Positions 1-5,446 of a stretch of 8,051 bases of DNA are shown in pieces. Under the pieces are notes generated by a model. It was not told the origin of the DNA and did no database searches. It saw nothing but the letters and a program-made list of their open reading frames with translations. The first letter of the stretch is position 1, and every line of letters begins with the position of its first letter. The stretch is taken from assembly GCA_902406105.1 (NCBI GenBank), contig CABPCP010000094.1, forward strand, positions 1-8,051. Direction: 5' to 3'. The translations under genes were made by a program, and so were the position numbers. Source of the DNA: an uncultured Mordavella sp. Lineage in GTDB: Bacteria > Bacillota > Clostridia > Lachnospirales > Lachnospiraceae.

Positions 1-1019
1 GGCCCCAGATTCCAGGGATTCATAGATTCTTCCTCTGTATCCAGGTCTTTGAGATATTCTGGATGCGAGTGGAAACTGCGGACCATATCTCGTTTGTCTT
101 TGACAAAGACCATGCCGCAGCCATATGTCTGGAACAGCCATTTATGAGCGTCCCAGCTCAGACTGTCGGCAAGCTGGACTCCATCCAGGAGATGACGATG
201 CTTCCGAGACAGAAGGACGGAAGCGCCGAAGGCGCCGTCTACATGCATCCACATCCCATATCTTCGGCAGATAGAAGCAATCTCTGGCAAAGGATCTACG
301 CTTCCGGTATTAGTGGTACCAGCGCTGGCTATGACGGTAAACGGGCGGAGACCTTTGGAGAGGTCTGAGCGGATGGCCTGCTCTAAGGCAGAGGCATCCA
401 TTCGGAACGTCATGTCCGTCGGGATCTTTTGGATATGGGACTCTGGGATTCCGATCATGTGCAGTCCTTTTGCTACAGAGCTGTGAGTTTGGTCTGAAAC
501 ATAGGCGGTCCCCAGAGGCCAGCTTTCTTCCGGCAGGATTTTATCCCTGGCGACAGTAAGGGCTGTTAAGTTGGCCATAGAGCCTCCGGAGACAAAGAGT
601 CCGCCTGCCTGCCGGGGGAATCCTGCCTGTCTGGCAAGCCACTGGAGTAAATTCTGTTCGATGATACAGCCGGAAGGGAAATTAGCGAAACTTCCCGCAT
701 GGCGGTTATAGGCAGAGGTCATGATATCTCCAAGCCAGGAGAGGTATGAAGCGCCGCTGGGAACGAATCCTAAGAAACGAGGATGGGCAGAATGGCAGCC
801 AAAAGGGTAGATCTGTTCCGTCATTTCCCAGATGACTTCGTCTGGCTGCCGGCCGTTCTCTGGAATATCCATGTTTCGCAGCCGTTCCAGGAGAGGGGCT
901 CCAGCCGTGGTGATCACTTCTTTTTCCTTCAGATCCTGGCTGAGCAGGAAGAAGTCTTGGATGAATCGCAAGGTGATCTGTTCCAATTCTTTTCTGTTTT
1001 CCTTTGTGTTGTTTTTCAT
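1..1019 (-). CDS. PLP-dependent group II amino-acid decarboxylase, C-terminus beyond window
   Basis: Cytosolic pyridoxal-phosphate enzyme of the group II decarboxylase family (DDC/TDC/GAD-like, COG0076), which turns an amino acid into the amine plus CO2. My reverse-strand translation is open from ATG at 1019 to the left edge, about 339 residues. The family usually has about 450-500, so roughly the last quarter is outside. Visible hallmarks are an N-terminal HPRFLGF segment, a PLP-phosphate region VSGGSMANLTA, HVDGAFGA with Asp261 (pairs with the PLP ring nitrogen), and WDAHKWL with the Schiff-base Lys293 (codon 141-143). The start has a GAGGTG ribosome site 5 nt upstream. The substrate cannot be read: the substrate-selecting C-terminal part is missing, and aromatic residues or glutamate are both possible. 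The gene is divergent from the LysR gene at 1145, the usual arrangement for a regulated target. Family is certain, substrate unknown. Confidence 0.93.
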   Translation of the reverse strand, partial: MKNNTKENRKELEQITLRFIQDFFLLSQDLKEKEVITTAGAPLLERLRNMDIPENGRQPDEVIWEMTEQIYPFGCHSAHPRFLGFVPSGASYLSWLGDIMTSAYNRHAGSFANFPSGCIIEQNLLQWLARQAGFPRQAGGLFVSGGSMANLTALTVARDKILPEESWPLGTAYVSDQTHSSVAKGLHMIGIPESHIQKIPTDMTFRMDASALEQAIRSDLSKGLRPFTVIASAGTTNTGSVDPLPEIASICRRYGMWMHVDGAFGASVLLSRKHRHLLDGVQLADSLSWDAHKWLFQTYGCGMVFVKDKRDMVRSFHSHPEYLKDLDTEEESMNPWNLG

Positions 1020-1067
1020 ATCTGCACCTCACTGAAATTTTTAAAGACGTCTTGATTTTCTTTGCTT

Positions 1068-1073
1068 ATTATA
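1068..1073 (-). promoter_or_regulatory. -10 box of the decarboxylase promoter
   Basis: The minus strand reads a perfect TATAAT here, 48 nt before the decarboxylase ATG. No good -35 lies 16-18 nt upstream (the hexamer at 17 nt is ACAAAT). A strong -10 with a poor -35 fits a promoter that needs an activator, plausibly the divergent LysR protein. This is inference from sequence only. Confidence 0.55.
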
Positions 1074-1092
1074 GTAACATTCAGACAGATAT

Positions 1093-1121
1093 TTGTTAAA
1101 TTCATAGATTTTATATATAGT
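1093..1121 (+). promoter_or_regulatory. Predicted promoter of the first LysR gene
   Basis: TTGTTA at 1093-1098 (4/6 to the -35 consensus), a 17-nt spacer, and TATAGT at 1116-1121 (5/6 to the -10). Transcription would start near 1128, leaving a very short A/T-only leader of about 17 nt before the ATG at 1145. The interval 1020-1144 is AT-rich and holds both divergent promoters. No convincing long LysR-box dyad was found in it. Confidence 0.5.
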
Positions 1122-1144
1122 TGAAAATAATTAATAATTAAAAG

Positions 1145-2116
1145 ATGGAATTTAGAAACATTATTACTTTTTTAAAAGTAGCGGAATTAAAAAATTTTTC
1201 TAAAGCAGCGGAAAAGCTGGGGTATTCTCAATCGGCGGTCACAGTCCAGATCCGTCAGCTGGAGAAGGAACTTGGGACCAGACTTTTTGAAAGGCTTGGG
1301 AAAGGCGTGGATCTGACAGACAGTGGAAAAGAGTTTGTATTTTACGCCAATGAGCTTTTATATACGGCTGGACAGGCGGCTGAATCTGTAAAGAGAAAAG
1401 CGCCGGGAGATAACGGGGAAAAGATGACGGGTGTGCTGAGGATCGGAAGCGCGGAGTCGGTTCTGACATCCCTTCTTCCGGACCTTCTGATGGAATTTCA
1501 TCATCGTTTCCCGAGGGTGGAGATCATTGTCCAGACAGCGGACCGAATCGACACGTTTATAGAGCGGATCAAGAGCAATCGGCTGGATTTGCTGCTGACG
1601 CTGGAGAGAAAGGCGGAATATCCTGGATTGGTGAGAGAGCTGCTGCGCCAGGAAGAGATTATTTTTATCATTCCGGCAGGATGGGAACCAAAGGAGGCGC
1701 CCGGCAGTCTTTGGAAGAAAGAAAAGGTGGTCAGCCTTCCCTTTGCGCTCACAGAAAAAGGGGAGAGTTACAGGCATGAGCTGGAGCGGCTGCTGGCAGA
1801 GTTTGATCTGGGCATAGAAGCGCAGTTAGAAATCGGCAATACGGAGACGATCGTGCATATGGTGGAAGCTGGATTTGGCGCCTCGTTCCTGCCTCGCTTC
1901 TCGGCGAGAAAAGCGCTGGAACTTGGGAGTGTCCGTAAAATTGAGACGGATCTACCTTCGCTGACAATGTGGACCCAGATGTATTACCATAAGAATAAAT
2001 GGATTTCTCCCCAGATGGAAGCTTTTATCAGAGTGGTCAGAGAATATTTTGCCCAGGATATGCGGGAAGCGGGAGAGCCTGGAGAAGGAAAGAAAGGAGA
2101 AGACGAGAGGATATGA
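1145..2116 (+). CDS. LysR-family transcriptional regulator
   Basis: 323-residue LysR-type regulator. The N-terminal winged helix-turn-helix occupies residues 1-60, with the recognition region at about 18-37 (FSKAAEKLGYSQSAVTVQIRQ) followed by the linker helix signature LEKELGTRLFER. Residues about 95-300 form the periplasmic-binding-like effector domain, visible in the segment GVLRIGSAES and the later VEAGFGASFLPR. It is divergent from the decarboxylase gene, so it probably controls that gene in response to a small molecule. The effector is unknown. There is no Shine-Dalgarno sequence: the 20 nt before ATG are almost purely A and T. The protein starts properly at MEFRNIITF, so the start is not in doubt. 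The C-terminal tail is charged (GEGKKGEDERI), and the stop overlaps the crcB start as ATGA. Confidence 0.95.
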   Translation: MEFRNIITFLKVAELKNFSKAAEKLGYSQSAVTVQIRQLEKELGTRLFERLGKGVDLTDSGKEFVFYANELLYTAGQAAESVKRKAPGDNGEKMTGVLRIGSAESVLTSLLPDLLMEFHHRFPRVEIIVQTADRIDTFIERIKSNRLDLLLTLERKAEYPGLVRELLRQEEIIFIIPAGWEPKEAPGSLWKKEKVVSLPFALTEKGESYRHELERLLAEFDLGIEAQLEIGNTETIVHMVEAGFGASFLPRFSARKALELGSVRKIETDLPSLTMWTQMYYHKNKWISPQMEAFIRVVREYFAQDMREAGEPGEGKKGEDERI

Positions 2117-2478
2117 TAGAATGTATAGCTGTAGGGATGGGAGGATTTTTGGGAGCGGTCTGCAGATATCTGATCGGTCTGATCCCGATAAGAGAAGGAT
2201 GTCTGTTCCCAGTAAAAACATTTTTGATCAATATCACAGGATGTTTTGCTATCGGGCTGATCTCTGCCCTGGCGGTGAAAAGTAGCTCGCTAAATCCCAG
2301 GCTGGTCCTTTTTCTGAAAGCAGGGGTCTGCGGAGGATTTACTACATTTTCCTCCTTTGCTTTAGAAACGGGCGATTTGGCCAGAAGCGGAAATCTAAAG
2401 ATCGCGCTGGCTTATTGTATCCTGAGCGGAGCGCTGGGGGTGGCCGCTGTATTTGCGGGACAGGCGGCGGTGAGATAG
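2113..2478 (+). CDS. crcB: Fluoride ion channel CrcB/FluC
   Basis: 121-residue four-helix membrane protein of the CrcB/Fluc family, a dual-topology dimeric channel that exports fluoride and protects against its toxicity. All family signatures are present: GGFLGAVCRY (10-19), the pore-lining Asn40 in LINITGCFAIG, and GGFTTFSSF (74-82), which carries the polar track and the phenylalanines Phe79 and Phe82 that line the fluoride pathway. The reading frame is open upstream to 1999, but that part is a hydrophilic shadow of the LysR gene, so ATG 2113 is the start. It overlaps the LysR stop by 4 nt (ATGA), which implies translational coupling. A GGAG/GAGAGG stretch lies just upstream. Many bacteria carry two tandem crcB genes; only one is visible here. 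No fluoride riboswitch can precede it because the upstream DNA is coding. Confidence 0.93.
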   Translation: MIECIAVGMGGFLGAVCRYLIGLIPIREGCLFPVKTFLINITGCFAIGLISALAVKSSSLNPRLVLFLKAGVCGGFTTFSSFALETGDLARSGNLKIALAYCILSGALGVAAVFAGQAAVR

Positions 2479-2527
2479 ATGGGAATAGAGATAAAACAAA
2501 AAGAAAATAGAAGGGAATGTGTGTAAG

Positions 2528-3040
2528 ATGTTGATCAGACAAGAACGAAAGGAAGATTATAAAGAAGTCTACGAACTGATCCGGGAGGCTTTCGCCTCGG
2601 CGGAACACGCGGACGGCAACGAGCAGGATCTGACGGAGGCTTTGAGAAAGGGAAACGCATTTATCCCAGAACTGTCTTTGGTGGCGGAAATTGATGGGAA
2701 ACTGGCAGGGCATATTTTATTTACCAAGGCCAATATAGGAGAAAAGGAAGTCCTGGTGCTGGCCCCGCTGTCAGTAAGGCCTCAGTACCAGAGGCAGGGC
2801 GTGGGAACGGCCCTGATGGAAGAGGGCCATAGGATAGCGAGGGATTTAGGCTATGGTTATGTTCTGGTACTGGGAAGTGAGAAGTATTATCCAAGGGCAG
2901 GCTATGTTCCGGCGGAGGTTTTTGGAATTTCTGTTCCGGATGGGATCCCCTCCGCTAATTTTATGGCCTTAAAGTTCCGGGAAGATGCGGGCCCGGTCAA
3001 GGGGGCGGTAATCTACCCGGAAGAATTTGGAATGTCTTAG
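2528..3040 (+). CDS. GNAT-family N-acetyltransferase (YhbS-like)
   Basis: 170-residue single-domain GNAT acetyltransferase of the COG3153/YhbS type, which transfers acetyl from acetyl-CoA to an amine or protein N-terminus; the substrate is unknown. It starts MLIRQERKEDY, a normal first strand. The acetyl-CoA pyrophosphate-binding motif is at 83-97 (VRPQYQRQGVGTALM, with Q88-R-Q-G-V-G). YYPRAGYVPAEVFGI near the C-terminal half is typical of this subgroup. A GTG at 2519 would add three residues, but the AAGGGA site at 2511-2516 is only 2 nt from it and 11 nt from ATG 2528, so ATG 2528 is preferred. It lies 49 nt after crcB with no terminator seen and is probably cotranscribed with LysR and crcB. 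A functional link to fluoride resistance is not evident. Confidence 0.92.
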   Translation: MLIRQERKEDYKEVYELIREAFASAEHADGNEQDLTEALRKGNAFIPELSLVAEIDGKLAGHILFTKANIGEKEVLVLAPLSVRPQYQRQGVGTALMEEGHRIARDLGYGYVLVLGSEKYYPRAGYVPAEVFGISVPDGIPSANFMALKFREDAGPVKGAVIYPEEFGMS

Positions 3041-3057
3041 CTGGCAGAAGCCTAGCT
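3039..3057 (+). terminator. Possible weak terminator hairpin after the GNAT gene
   Basis: AGCTGGC, loop AGAA, GCC, a bulged T, then AGCT form a 7-bp stem with one bulge, followed by TTTCTTTG. It starts inside the GNAT stop codon and covers the end of the convergent dehydrogenase gene. The short stem and interrupted T-run make it weak. No T-run follows on the minus strand. Confidence 0.4.
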
Positions 3058-3789
3058 TTCTTTGCTGGGCCGGACTGCCAGGTCAGAAATATCCACGTTG
3101 TCCGGCTGTGACACGGCGTATAAGACGGCTTTGGCGATCGCGTCCGGCTGTAATCCTACATTGCGGTAGAATTCCTCTACCATGGATTTGGTCTGAGAAG
3201 GCGCGATGGTATGGAGGAGTTCTGTCTGGATTGCTCCAGGGTAGATGGTTGTAGTGCGGATATGGGTGTTTTCCGCAACCGATTCTGCCCGGAAAGAATC
3301 CAGCATTGCCCGGACAAAATGTTTCGTACCGCAGTATACCGCATTGCCGGGAACGGATCTGGTTCCGGCAATGGAAGACGTGACGATGATGTGTCCGCTT
3401 TTCTGAGCCAGGAATTCAGGAAGAACAGCGGCAATGGAAGTCAAAACGCCTTTGATGTTGATATCTATCATATCCATCCAGTCCTGGACCTTCAGCTCAG
3501 ACATGCTGCTGCCTGGCATGATTCCGGCATTGGCAAAGAGGACGTCGATCCTTCCGAATGTTTCTTTTGCAAGCGCTGCCAGCGCGTTCATATCCTCCTG
3601 GCTGGATACGTCGGCTTTTAAGCAGATGGCATTTGGGCCGATTGCTTTCGCAAGTTTTTTGAGCCGTTCCTCCCTTCTGGCGCCAAGGACGACTTTGGCT
3701 CCGTTTGCCGCAAGCAGTTTTGCGGTTTCTTCTCCGATTCCGGAAGAAGCTCCGGTGATCAGGACAACTTTATCTTTAATATTCTGCAT
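3052..3789 (-). CDS. Classical short-chain dehydrogenase/reductase (SDR)
   Basis: 245-residue Rossmann-fold oxidoreductase of the classical SDR family, full length. Motifs in order are TGASSGIG (12-19, cofactor pyrophosphate), ARR at 37-39 after the second strand (basic residues that suggest NADP(H) over NAD(H)), NAG (87-89), Asn111, Ser139, and the catalytic pair Tyr152 and Lys156 in YCGTK. YPGAIQTELL follows, as expected. It resembles the YdfG/serine-dehydrogenase-like branch, but the substrate cannot be assigned. The start is supported by an AAAGGAG site at 3797-3803 on the minus strand, 7 nt from the ATG. It ends 11 nt from the convergent GNAT gene. It is divergent from the second LysR gene, which is its likely regulator. 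Confidence 0.95.
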   Translation of the reverse strand: MQNIKDKVVLITGASSGIGEETAKLLAANGAKVVLGARREERLKKLAKAIGPNAICLKADVSSQEDMNALAALAKETFGRIDVLFANAGIMPGSSMSELKVQDWMDMIDINIKGVLTSIAAVLPEFLAQKSGHIIVTSSIAGTRSVPGNAVYCGTKHFVRAMLDSFRAESVAENTHIRTTTIYPGAIQTELLHTIAPSQTKSMVEEFYRNVGLQPDAIAKAVLYAVSQPDNVDISDLAVRPSKES

Positions 3790-3805
3790 GGTCTGTCTCC
3801 TTTCC

Positions 3806-3825
3806 GGGCTGCGTTATTTCAGCCC
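3806..3825 (-). promoter_or_regulatory. Hairpin in the SDR leader next to the ribosome site
   Basis: GGGCTG and CAGCCC form a 6-bp perfect stem with an 8-nt loop, ending only 2 nt from the AAAGGAG ribosome site of the dehydrogenase gene on the minus strand. It has no T-run and so is not a terminator. It could modulate ribosome access or be a binding site, but the stem is short and may be chance. Confidence 0.3.
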
Positions 3826-3858
3826 TGATATCATGTTTCTTGGTTATCACTTGTTTAT

Positions 3859-3887
3859 ATCATAAGTAAAAATTCGTTGACTGTAAA
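3859..3887 (-). promoter_or_regulatory. Predicted promoter of the SDR gene
   Basis: On the minus strand TTTACA (3882-3887, 5/6) and TATGAT (3859-3864, 5/6) are separated by exactly 17 nt. The -35 shares its edge with the -35 of the divergent LysR promoter, so the two RNA polymerase sites abut and probably compete. Confidence 0.65.
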
Positions 3888-3905
3888 ATGCTGATTGGGT
3901 ATCAT
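3877..3905 (+). promoter_or_regulatory. Predicted promoter of the second LysR gene
   Basis: TTGACT (3877-3882, 5/6), a 17-nt spacer, and TATCAT (3900-3905, 5/6). Transcription should start near 3912. The -10 lies inside the left arm of the inverted repeat at 3902-3930, so whatever binds that repeat should block this promoter. Confidence 0.7.
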
Positions 3906-3930
3906 GGTATAAATATTGATTATACCATGA
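3902..3930. promoter_or_regulatory. 11-bp inverted repeat, likely LysR autoregulatory operator
   Basis: Perfect arms TCATGGTATAA (3902-3912) and TTATACCATGA (3920-3930) surround a 7-nt spacer ATATTGA. The core contains TATAA-N7-TTATA, in keeping with the T-N11-A pattern of LysR boxes. It spans the LysR -10 and expected start point and ends just before the GAGGAG ribosome site. That placement suits negative autoregulation. As RNA it could also form a hairpin, but it has no T-run. Confidence 0.65.
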
Positions 3931-3945
3931 GAGGAGATGGCATTT

Positions 3946-4791
3946 ATGATAGAGATTTATCTGCTGGAACAGTTGGAGGCGTTTGAGCGCTGCGGGACGC
4001 TGTCCCAGGCGGCGGAAGAACTGCACATCTCCCAGCCTGCCTTGAGCAGATCCATGAAAAAACTGGAAGAAGAGATGGGAGTGCCGCTGTTTGATCGGGC
4101 AAAAAGCAAGATTGCCCTAAATGAGACCGGACAGGTGGCGGCTGGCTATGCCAGGCGTGTCCTGGAGGCGGACAGGGAGATGATCGAGAGGACTGTAGCT
4201 TTTGAGCGGAGTCGGCGGACCATAGCGGTAGGTTCCTGCGCTTCTCTGCCGGTAAATGAACTGATGCCAGCCTTTCAGGAATGTTTCTGGCAGATGGCGA
4301 TCACAACGGAGATCACCAGTGATGAAAAATTATTGTGGGGGCTGAAACATGGAATTTATCATCTGGCAGTCCTTCATGAACCGCCTGGAAACCCGGATGT
4401 TTTTTCACAGAAATATATGGAAGAACGGCTCTGTATCACCATCCCCAAGGATCACATCCTGGCGGACAAGGAGCGGATATGCTTCCATGACCTGCAGGGC
4501 ATGAAGATTTTAGCCCATGGAGGGGCCGGATTCTGGCTGGATATCTGCAGGCAGAATCTGAGAGATACGAAATTGCTGGTACAGGATAGTATGGAGATGT
4601 TGAGCGACCTGGTAGACGCCTCCACACTGCCGTTTTTTAACTCTGACCGGGCAGCAGGGCAGCATGTGGAGCCAGACGGCAGGGTTACGCTGCCAGTTGC
4701 GGATGAGGCGGCTCACGTTACCTATTATCTGGCCTGCCTGGACACTCAGAAGGGGCGGTATAGGAAGCTGTTCCAGAAGATTTCCCGGTGA
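3946..4791 (+). CDS. LysR-family transcriptional regulator
   Basis: 281-residue LysR-type regulator, slightly short for the family (about 290-310). The HTH is at residues 18-37 (TLSQAAEELHISQPALSRSM), followed by the linker signature LEEEMGVPLFDR. The effector domain begins near residue 85 (RRTIAVGSCASLP). ATG 3937 lies in frame upstream but touches the GAGGAG ribosome site (3931-3936) with no spacing. ATG 3946 has 9 nt of spacing and gives the natural start MIEIYLLEQLEAF, so it is chosen. It is divergent from the SDR gene, its probable target. The 29-bp repeat upstream suggests autorepression. No terminator is recognisable downstream; the next 80 nt are A-rich. Confidence 0.94.
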   Translation: MIEIYLLEQLEAFERCGTLSQAAEELHISQPALSRSMKKLEEEMGVPLFDRAKSKIALNETGQVAAGYARRVLEADREMIERTVAFERSRRTIAVGSCASLPVNELMPAFQECFWQMAITTEITSDEKLLWGLKHGIYHLAVLHEPPGNPDVFSQKYMEERLCITIPKDHILADKERICFHDLQGMKILAHGGAGFWLDICRQNLRDTKLLVQDSMEMLSDLVDASTLPFFNSDRAAGQHVEPDGRVTLPVADEAAHVTYYLACLDTQKGRYRKLFQKISR

Positions 4792-4866
4792 GTCTCTATT
4801 GATACTTTAATGAAGAAAACAAGATCTGTTTGGAAGTACATTGCGGAAAAATGAAAAAAGTTTTAA

Positions 4867-4885
4867 TGTAACTGTTGACATTACA
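4867..4885. promoter_or_regulatory. Operator 1, TGTAA-N9-TTACA, over the -35 of the sirtuin operon
   Basis: TGTAACTGTTGACATTACAA (4867-4886) contains TGTAA and TTACA with a 9-nt spacer, and the spacer includes the -35 TTGACA. It matches the site upstream of the rrf2 gene (7270-7289) at 18 of 20 positions. The inferred binder is the Rrf2-family protein encoded at the end of the operon. Confidence 0.75.
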
Positions 4886-4903
4886 ACTATGTGGTGTTAT
4901 ATT
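4875..4903 (+). promoter_or_regulatory. Promoter of the NAD(P)-binding/SirTM/macrodomain operon
   Basis: A perfect -35 TTGACA (4875-4880), a 17-nt spacer, and TATATT (4898-4903, 5/6). This is near-consensus, so the operon should be strong when not repressed. The -35 lies inside operator 1. The -10 lies inside a second perfect dyad, GTGTTA-TAT-TAACAC (4894-4908). Confidence 0.8.
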
Positions 4904-4908
4904 AACAC
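4894..4908. promoter_or_regulatory. Palindrome GTGTTA-TAT-TAACAC over the -10
   Basis: A perfect 6-bp inverted repeat with a 3-nt centre that contains the whole -10 box. It differs from the TGTAA-N9-TTACA operators and may be a site for another regulator or a by-product of the AT-rich promoter. No second copy was seen in the window. Confidence 0.4.
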
Positions 4909-4915
4909 TGTGAGA

Positions 4916-4934
4916 TGTAACTAAAATGATTACA
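4916..4934. promoter_or_regulatory. Operator 2, TGTAA-N9-TTACA, in the operon leader
   Basis: TGTAACTAAAATGATTACAA (4916-4935) repeats the operator architecture 49 bp downstream of operator 1, between the predicted start point (near 4910) and the ATG at 4956. Arms, spacer length and the flanking A of ATTACAA are the same, while the middle differs and has no promoter element. That suggests the arms are kept for protein binding. Two sites could allow cooperative repression or a roadblock. Confidence 0.65.
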
Positions 4935-4955
4935 ATAAAACAAGGAGGAATAATC

Positions 4956-5417
4956 ATGAAAATCGCAGTAGTCGATGCTTTTGGAGCATGGACGGAGGAG
5001 GCCCTTCCGCAGCACAGTACTTCTCTGAAACACTTGTGCGACATCCTTTCTGGAACAGAGATCAGGCTCTTGGTTGTGGGAGGCGCGGGAAGCCTTTATG
5101 TAAATCCGGAGCATACGGCAGTCGTTTCTGATGGACCGGATTTCCCAGAGATGTTCCTTCCTCTTGCGAAGGCGCAGGGAAAGGCGCTTGCAGAACTTCG
5201 GGACAGAAGTGACGTAAGATGGACCTTTATCAGCCCGGCCGCAGATTTCCAGGCGGAGGGAGAGAAGACAGGAGCGTATATTCTTGGAGGCGAAGAGCTG
5301 ACGCTGAATGAAAAAGGTGAGAGCATCATCAGTTATGCGGATTACGCAGTGGCTATGGTGGATGAGATCACAAAAGGGAACCATATTCAGGAGCGGATCA
5401 GCGTGGTAAGAAAGTAA
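4956..5417 (+). CDS. NAD(P)-binding Rossmann protein (YwnB-like) lacking its N-terminal nucleotide-binding half
   Basis: 153-residue protein matching the C-terminal two thirds of the NAD(P)H-binding/YwnB-like atypical SDR family, usually about 210 residues. RLLVVGGAGSLYVN (37-50), WTFISPAADFQ (89-99) and ISYADYAVAMVDEI near the end are typical. The N-terminus runs from the first strand MKIAV straight into VDAFGAW, which in relatives follows the fourth strand (FDVVVDAFGAW). The GxxGxxG loop, first helix and following strands, about 60 residues, are therefore missing, and the frame is kept (junction near 4968-4976). It probably cannot bind NAD(P) normally and may be a decaying gene or a trimmed partner protein. 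ATG 4956 has an AAGGAGG site 7-8 nt upstream; in-frame ATG 4926 lacks one and is rejected. It is first in the operon, 29 nt before the sirtuin gene. Confidence 0.85.
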   Translation: MKIAVVDAFGAWTEEALPQHSTSLKHLCDILSGTEIRLLVVGGAGSLYVNPEHTAVVSDGPDFPEMFLPLAKAQGKALAELRDRSDVRWTFISPAADFQAEGEKTGAYILGGEELTLNEKGESIISYADYAVAMVDEITKGNHIQERISVVRK

Positions 5418-5446
5418 ACGAAAGAGAGATCAAAAGGAGAGCGGTG

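Noticed and set aside
63..1055. Plus-strand frames at 63-368 and 783-1055 and the minus-strand frame at 706-1032
   Set aside because: They overlap the decarboxylase in wrong frames, have no family-like sequence and no ribosome sites; the minus-strand decarboxylase frame carries clear motifs throughout.
1999..2112. Upstream extension of crcB to 1999
   Set aside because: It is the LysR coding sequence in another frame and adds 38 hydrophilic residues not seen in CrcB; ATG 2113 begins at the family's usual N-terminus.
2479..2527. A separate promoter or terminator between crcB and the GNAT gene
   Set aside because: The 49 nt are A-rich with no paired boxes at 16-18 nt and no hairpin, so cotranscription is the simpler reading.
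3211..3865. Plus-strand frames at 3211-3621 and 3434-3865
   Set aside because: Antisense shadows of the SDR gene, whose motifs are complete on the minus strand.
3937..3945. ATG 3937 as the start of the second LysR gene
   Set aside because: It immediately abuts the GAGGAG ribosome site; ATG 3946 has proper spacing and a natural N-terminus.
4926..4955. Earlier ATG 4926 for the NAD(P)-binding protein
   Set aside because: It lies in operator 2 with no ribosome site; ATG 4956 follows AAGGAGG and starts with the family's MKIAV strand.
4902..5384. 160-codon minus-strand frame opposite the NAD(P)-binding gene
   Set aside because: Its composition is that of an antisense shadow, it recognises no family, and it crosses the operon promoter and both operators.
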